From: JBECKR01 sp040235415
GTDB taxonomy: Bacteria; Acidobacteriota; Polarisedimenticolia; Polarisedimenticolales; Polarisedimenticolaceae
Reading direction: 5' to 3'
NCBI GenBank assembly: GCA_040235415.1
Contig: JBECKR010000075.1
Coordinates: 1-15,799, forward strand
Length of the DNA stretch: 15,799 nt
In this document: in pieces, positions 13,764 through 15,799 of the stretch
Layout: every line of letters starts with the position of its first letter
How positions within the stretch are numbered: position 1 is the first letter of the stretch
Notes under the pieces: model-generated
What the model was told of the DNA's origin: nothing
Databases searched by the model: none
The model's input: only the letters and a program-made list of their open reading frames with translations
Position numbers and translations under genes: made by a program

Positions 13764-15564
13764 CTCGCCCCTCCCCGTAGCGCTCCGCGACCCGTTCGGC
13801 GATCCTCCTTCCCACGATCCGCTCCACCTCGTCGACGCCCGCCCGCCGCACCCCCTCGACGCTCCCGAACGCGGCCAGGAGCTTGCGGGCGGAGACCGCG
13901 CCGACGCCCGCGATGTCGGTCAGCTCGGTCCGGAGCGTGCGCCTCGACCTCCGAGCGCGATGCCGGCCGATCGCGAAGCGGTGGGCCTCGTCCCGGATCC
14001 GTTGCACGAGCCGGAGCGCGGGCGAGGCGCGGTCGAGACGCACCGGCTCTCCCCCGCCCTGGAGGTACAGCTCCTCCTCGCGCTTCGCGAGGCCAACGAC
14101 CGGCAGCATCGGCAGCCCGACCGCGGCGAGGGCGCGCACCGCCGCCCCGACCTGCCCGGCCCCGCCGTCGATCAGGACGAGGTCGGGGAGCCGCCGGTCC
14201 TCGCGGAGGAGCCGGCGGTAGCGCCGCGTGACCGCCTCGGCGATCGACGCGAAATCGTCGGGGCCGCGAACGCCCCGGATTCCGAACGTGCGGTAGTCGC
14301 TCTTGCGCGGGCGCCCGCCTTCCCAGGCCACGAGCGACGCGACCGAGTCCGTGCCCTGGATGTTCGAGACGTCGAAGCACTCGATGCGGTACGGCGGGCC
14401 GTCGAGGCCGAGCGCCACGGCGAGTCCCTCGAGCGCCTCGACCCCGTGGGCGTGCGCGCGCCGGAAGCGGCCCTCGAACGCGTGCACCGCGTTCTTGCGG
14501 ACGAGCTCGAGGAACCGCCGCTTGACGCCGCGGCGCGGGACCTTGAGCCGCACCCGGCCGCCGCGGCGCTCGCCGAGCCAGCGCTCCAGCAGCGCCGCGT
14601 CCTCGGGGAGCACCGGAAGGTAGATCTCCGGAGGCGGAACCGCGTCGAGGTAGTACTGCGCGAGCACTGCGGCGTAGAACCCGGCCGGCTCGAGGTCGAC
14701 GCCGCCGAAGGAGAACTCGCGGCGGCCCTGGACCTTCCCGGCGCGCATCTGGAACAGCTGCAGCGCGACCTCGTCGTGCTCCTCGTGGTGCGCGAGGTAG
14801 TCCTGCTCCTCGAGGCCCACGGACGCCATGTGCTGCCGCTCCGCGACGCGGCGTACGGTCCGCAGCGTGTCGCGGTACCGCGCCGCCCGCTCGTAGGCCT
14901 GCGCCGCGCTGGCCTCGGCCATCTTCGCGGCGAGCGAGGCCTCGAGCTCGCGGTCCCGGCCCTCGAGGAACAGGCGCGCGTCCGCGACGGCGCGACCGTA
15001 CTCCTCGGGATCGGTCTTGCCCGCGCACGGCGCGAGGCACTGATCGAGGTGGTAGTACAGGCACGGACGGCGCTTGCCGTCGAACACCTCGTGGCAGGTC
15101 GCGACCTGGAACGTGCGCTGGATCAGCTTGAGCGACCGCCGCGCGACCGAGGCGGGGATGAACGGGCCGTAGTACTGCGCGCCGTCGAGCCGCGCCTGGC
15201 GCACGAGCGATACCCGCGGGTACGGGTCGCGGGCCGACACTTTGAGGTACGGGAAGTTCTTGTCGTCGCGCAGCACGACGTTGTACCTCGGGTGGTGCCG
15301 CTTCACGAGATTCGACTCCAAAATCAGCGCTTCGATCTCGGTGTCCACCCGGATGATCTCGAGATCCGCGATCTCGGCCACGAGGCTCGCGGTCTTCGGT
15401 GGGTGCTGCGCCGAAGGCTGGAAGTACGAGCGGACGCGCGATCGCAGCGACTTCGCCTTGCCGACGTACAGGAGGTCGCCCGCGGCGTTGCGGTAGAGGT
15501 AGACCCCGGGCGCGGCGGGCAGCGCGTCGAGCTTGTCGAGCAGGAGCGGATTCGTGACGGCCAT
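13750..15564 (-). CDS. uvrC: UvrABC excinuclease subunit C
   Basis: The product has 604 residues, the usual length for UvrC, which makes both incisions in nucleotide excision repair with UvrB. The start is ATG at 15562-15564 (MAVTNPLLLDKLDALP); its ribosome site, GGAG two bases before the ATG, is weak. Domains in order: GIY-YIG nuclease (GVYLYRNAAGD, YVGKAKSLRSRVRSYF, within residues 13-90) for the 3' cut; a cysteine cluster (CLYYHLDQCLAPC) as in most family members; the UVR motif that contacts UvrB (EASAAQAYERAARYRDTLR); the RNase H-like endonuclease for the 5' cut (ECFDVSNIQGTDSVAS, LVLIDGGAGQV and DEAHRFAIGRHR); and C-terminal helix-hairpin-helix repeats (LTDIAGVGAVSARKLLAAFGSVEGV). All key acidic residues are present, so it should be active. 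It is the one housekeeping gene here and overlaps the SGNH gene. Confidence 0.97.
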   Translation of the reverse strand: MAVTNPLLLDKLDALPAAPGVYLYRNAAGDLLYVGKAKSLRSRVRSYFQPSAQHPPKTASLVAEIADLEIIRVDTEIEALILESNLVKRHHPRYNVVLRDDKNFPYLKVSARDPYPRVSLVRQARLDGAQYYGPFIPASVARRSLKLIQRTFQVATCHEVFDGKRRPCLYYHLDQCLAPCAGKTDPEEYGRAVADARLFLEGRDRELEASLAAKMAEASAAQAYERAARYRDTLRTVRRVAERQHMASVGLEEQDYLAHHEEHDEVALQLFQMRAGKVQGRREFSFGGVDLEPAGFYAAVLAQYYLDAVPPPEIYLPVLPEDAALLERWLGERRGGRVRLKVPRRGVKRRFLELVRKNAVHAFEGRFRRAHAHGVEALEGLAVALGLDGPPYRIECFDVSNIQGTDSVASLVAWEGGRPRKSDYRTFGIRGVRGPDDFASIAEAVTRRYRRLLREDRRLPDLVLIDGGAGQVGAAVRALAAVGLPMLPVVGLAKREEELYLQGGGEPVRLDRASPALRLVQRIRDEAHRFAIGRHRARRSRRTLRTELTDIAGVGAVSARKLLAAFGSVEGVRRAGVDEVERIVGRRIAERVAERYGEGRGDGS

Positions 15565-15608
15565 GGCTCCGGGGCATTGTCGCGGATCGCAGCGGGTCCC
15601 GCCACGCC

Positions 15609-15799
15609 TCAGTCGTCGTCCCCGGGGAGCGTACGCAGGCTCTCGACGAATCCCCCGTCCTCGCGGAAGGTCAGGCTGAAGCACGGCACCCGTGCGGCGA
15701 GCGCGTCGAGCGCGCCGGCCACGAGGGGGTCGGCGGCGGCGGCGGCGCCGACGTACAGCGCCGCGCCCGCGAGCCGGCCGACGGCGAACGGCGTCGGGC
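15609..15799 (-). CDS. C-terminal end of an unidentified protein (5' end missing)
   Basis: The frame is open from the window edge for 62 codons to TGA at 15609-15611, 44 bp before the uvrC start. The visible end has an Ala-rich stretch (LAGAALYVGAAAAADPLVAGA) encoded partly by a GCC/GGC run, then ARVPCFSLTFREDGGFV and an acidic tail PGDDD. The composition fits a real GC-rich coding region and direction matches its neighbours, but no family is recognisable. Confidence 0.55.
   Translation of the reverse strand, partial: PTPFAVGRLAGAALYVGAAAAADPLVAGALDALAARVPCFSLTFREDGGFVESLRTLPGDDD

Noticed and set aside
15725..15750. GGC/GCC triplet run as a functional repeat
   Set aside because: It encodes an ordinary Ala-rich stretch and is expected in such GC-rich coding DNA.
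1..15799. CRISPR array, tRNA, rRNA, insertion sequence or attachment site
   Set aside because: Nothing with regularly spaced short repeats, transposase motifs, terminal inverted repeats or cloverleaf-like sequence was seen on either strand.

Overview
The window is GC-rich bacterial DNA (by eye about two-thirds or more G+C). Every gene I can support lies on the minus strand, so transcription runs from high to low coordinates. Genes are tightly packed, with many 4-17 bp overlaps or gaps under 100 bp. Several products have bacterial export signals: two lipoprotein signal peptides, one signal-peptide peptidase and one signal-peptide repeat protein. A secreted gingipain-type (C25) peptidase with fibronectin III repeats and 'sulfatase plus TPR' lipoproteins suggest an uncultured or rarely cultured Gram-negative lineage, such as Acidobacteriota, Eisenbacteria or a deltaproteobacterial relative. 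That placement is inference; the window has no rRNA gene or phylogenetic marker other than uvrC.

Reading with transcription from the right end: (1) the C-terminal end of an unidentified protein (15609-15799); (2) uvrC, the excision nuclease subunit; (3) an SGNH/GDSL hydrolase with an N-terminal membrane anchor, overlapping the uvrC end; (4) a membrane-anchored alpha/beta-hydrolase fold protein that has lost its catalytic serine; (5) a lipoprotein with a degenerate sulfatase-like domain plus TPRs, joined by a GTGA overlap to (6) a lipoprotein with an intact alkaline-phosphatase-superfamily site (Thr in the nucleophile position) plus TPRs. Genes 3-6 look like a cell-envelope block.

The most interesting region follows. 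A PqqD-like recognition protein (7569-7862) and a radical SAM enzyme (6467-7558) sit next to a 38-residue peptide gene (6238-6354). The peptide carries a YxxPxI leader motif and two cysteines in its C-terminal part. I read this as a ribosomally synthesised, post-translationally modified peptide (RiPP) system: precursor, recognition element and maturase. The peptide has its own near-consensus promoter (TTGAAA, 17 bp, TATAAC) overlapping the maturase stop codon, and the spacer contains nine consecutive G residues.

Only 25 bp beyond the peptide begins a 1421-residue secreted C25 cysteine peptidase with four FN3 domains. Its end overlaps an ECF sigma factor gene. The sigma factor is followed by a small single-pass membrane protein that could be its anti-sigma factor. 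Beyond a promoter-bearing gap, at the left edge, lies a secreted protein built from roughly 100-residue repeats with 108 bp of perfectly repeated DNA; it is cut by the window start. A working model is that the modified peptide, the surface peptidase, the sigma/anti-sigma pair and the repeat protein form one cell-surface module, but only gene order supports that link.
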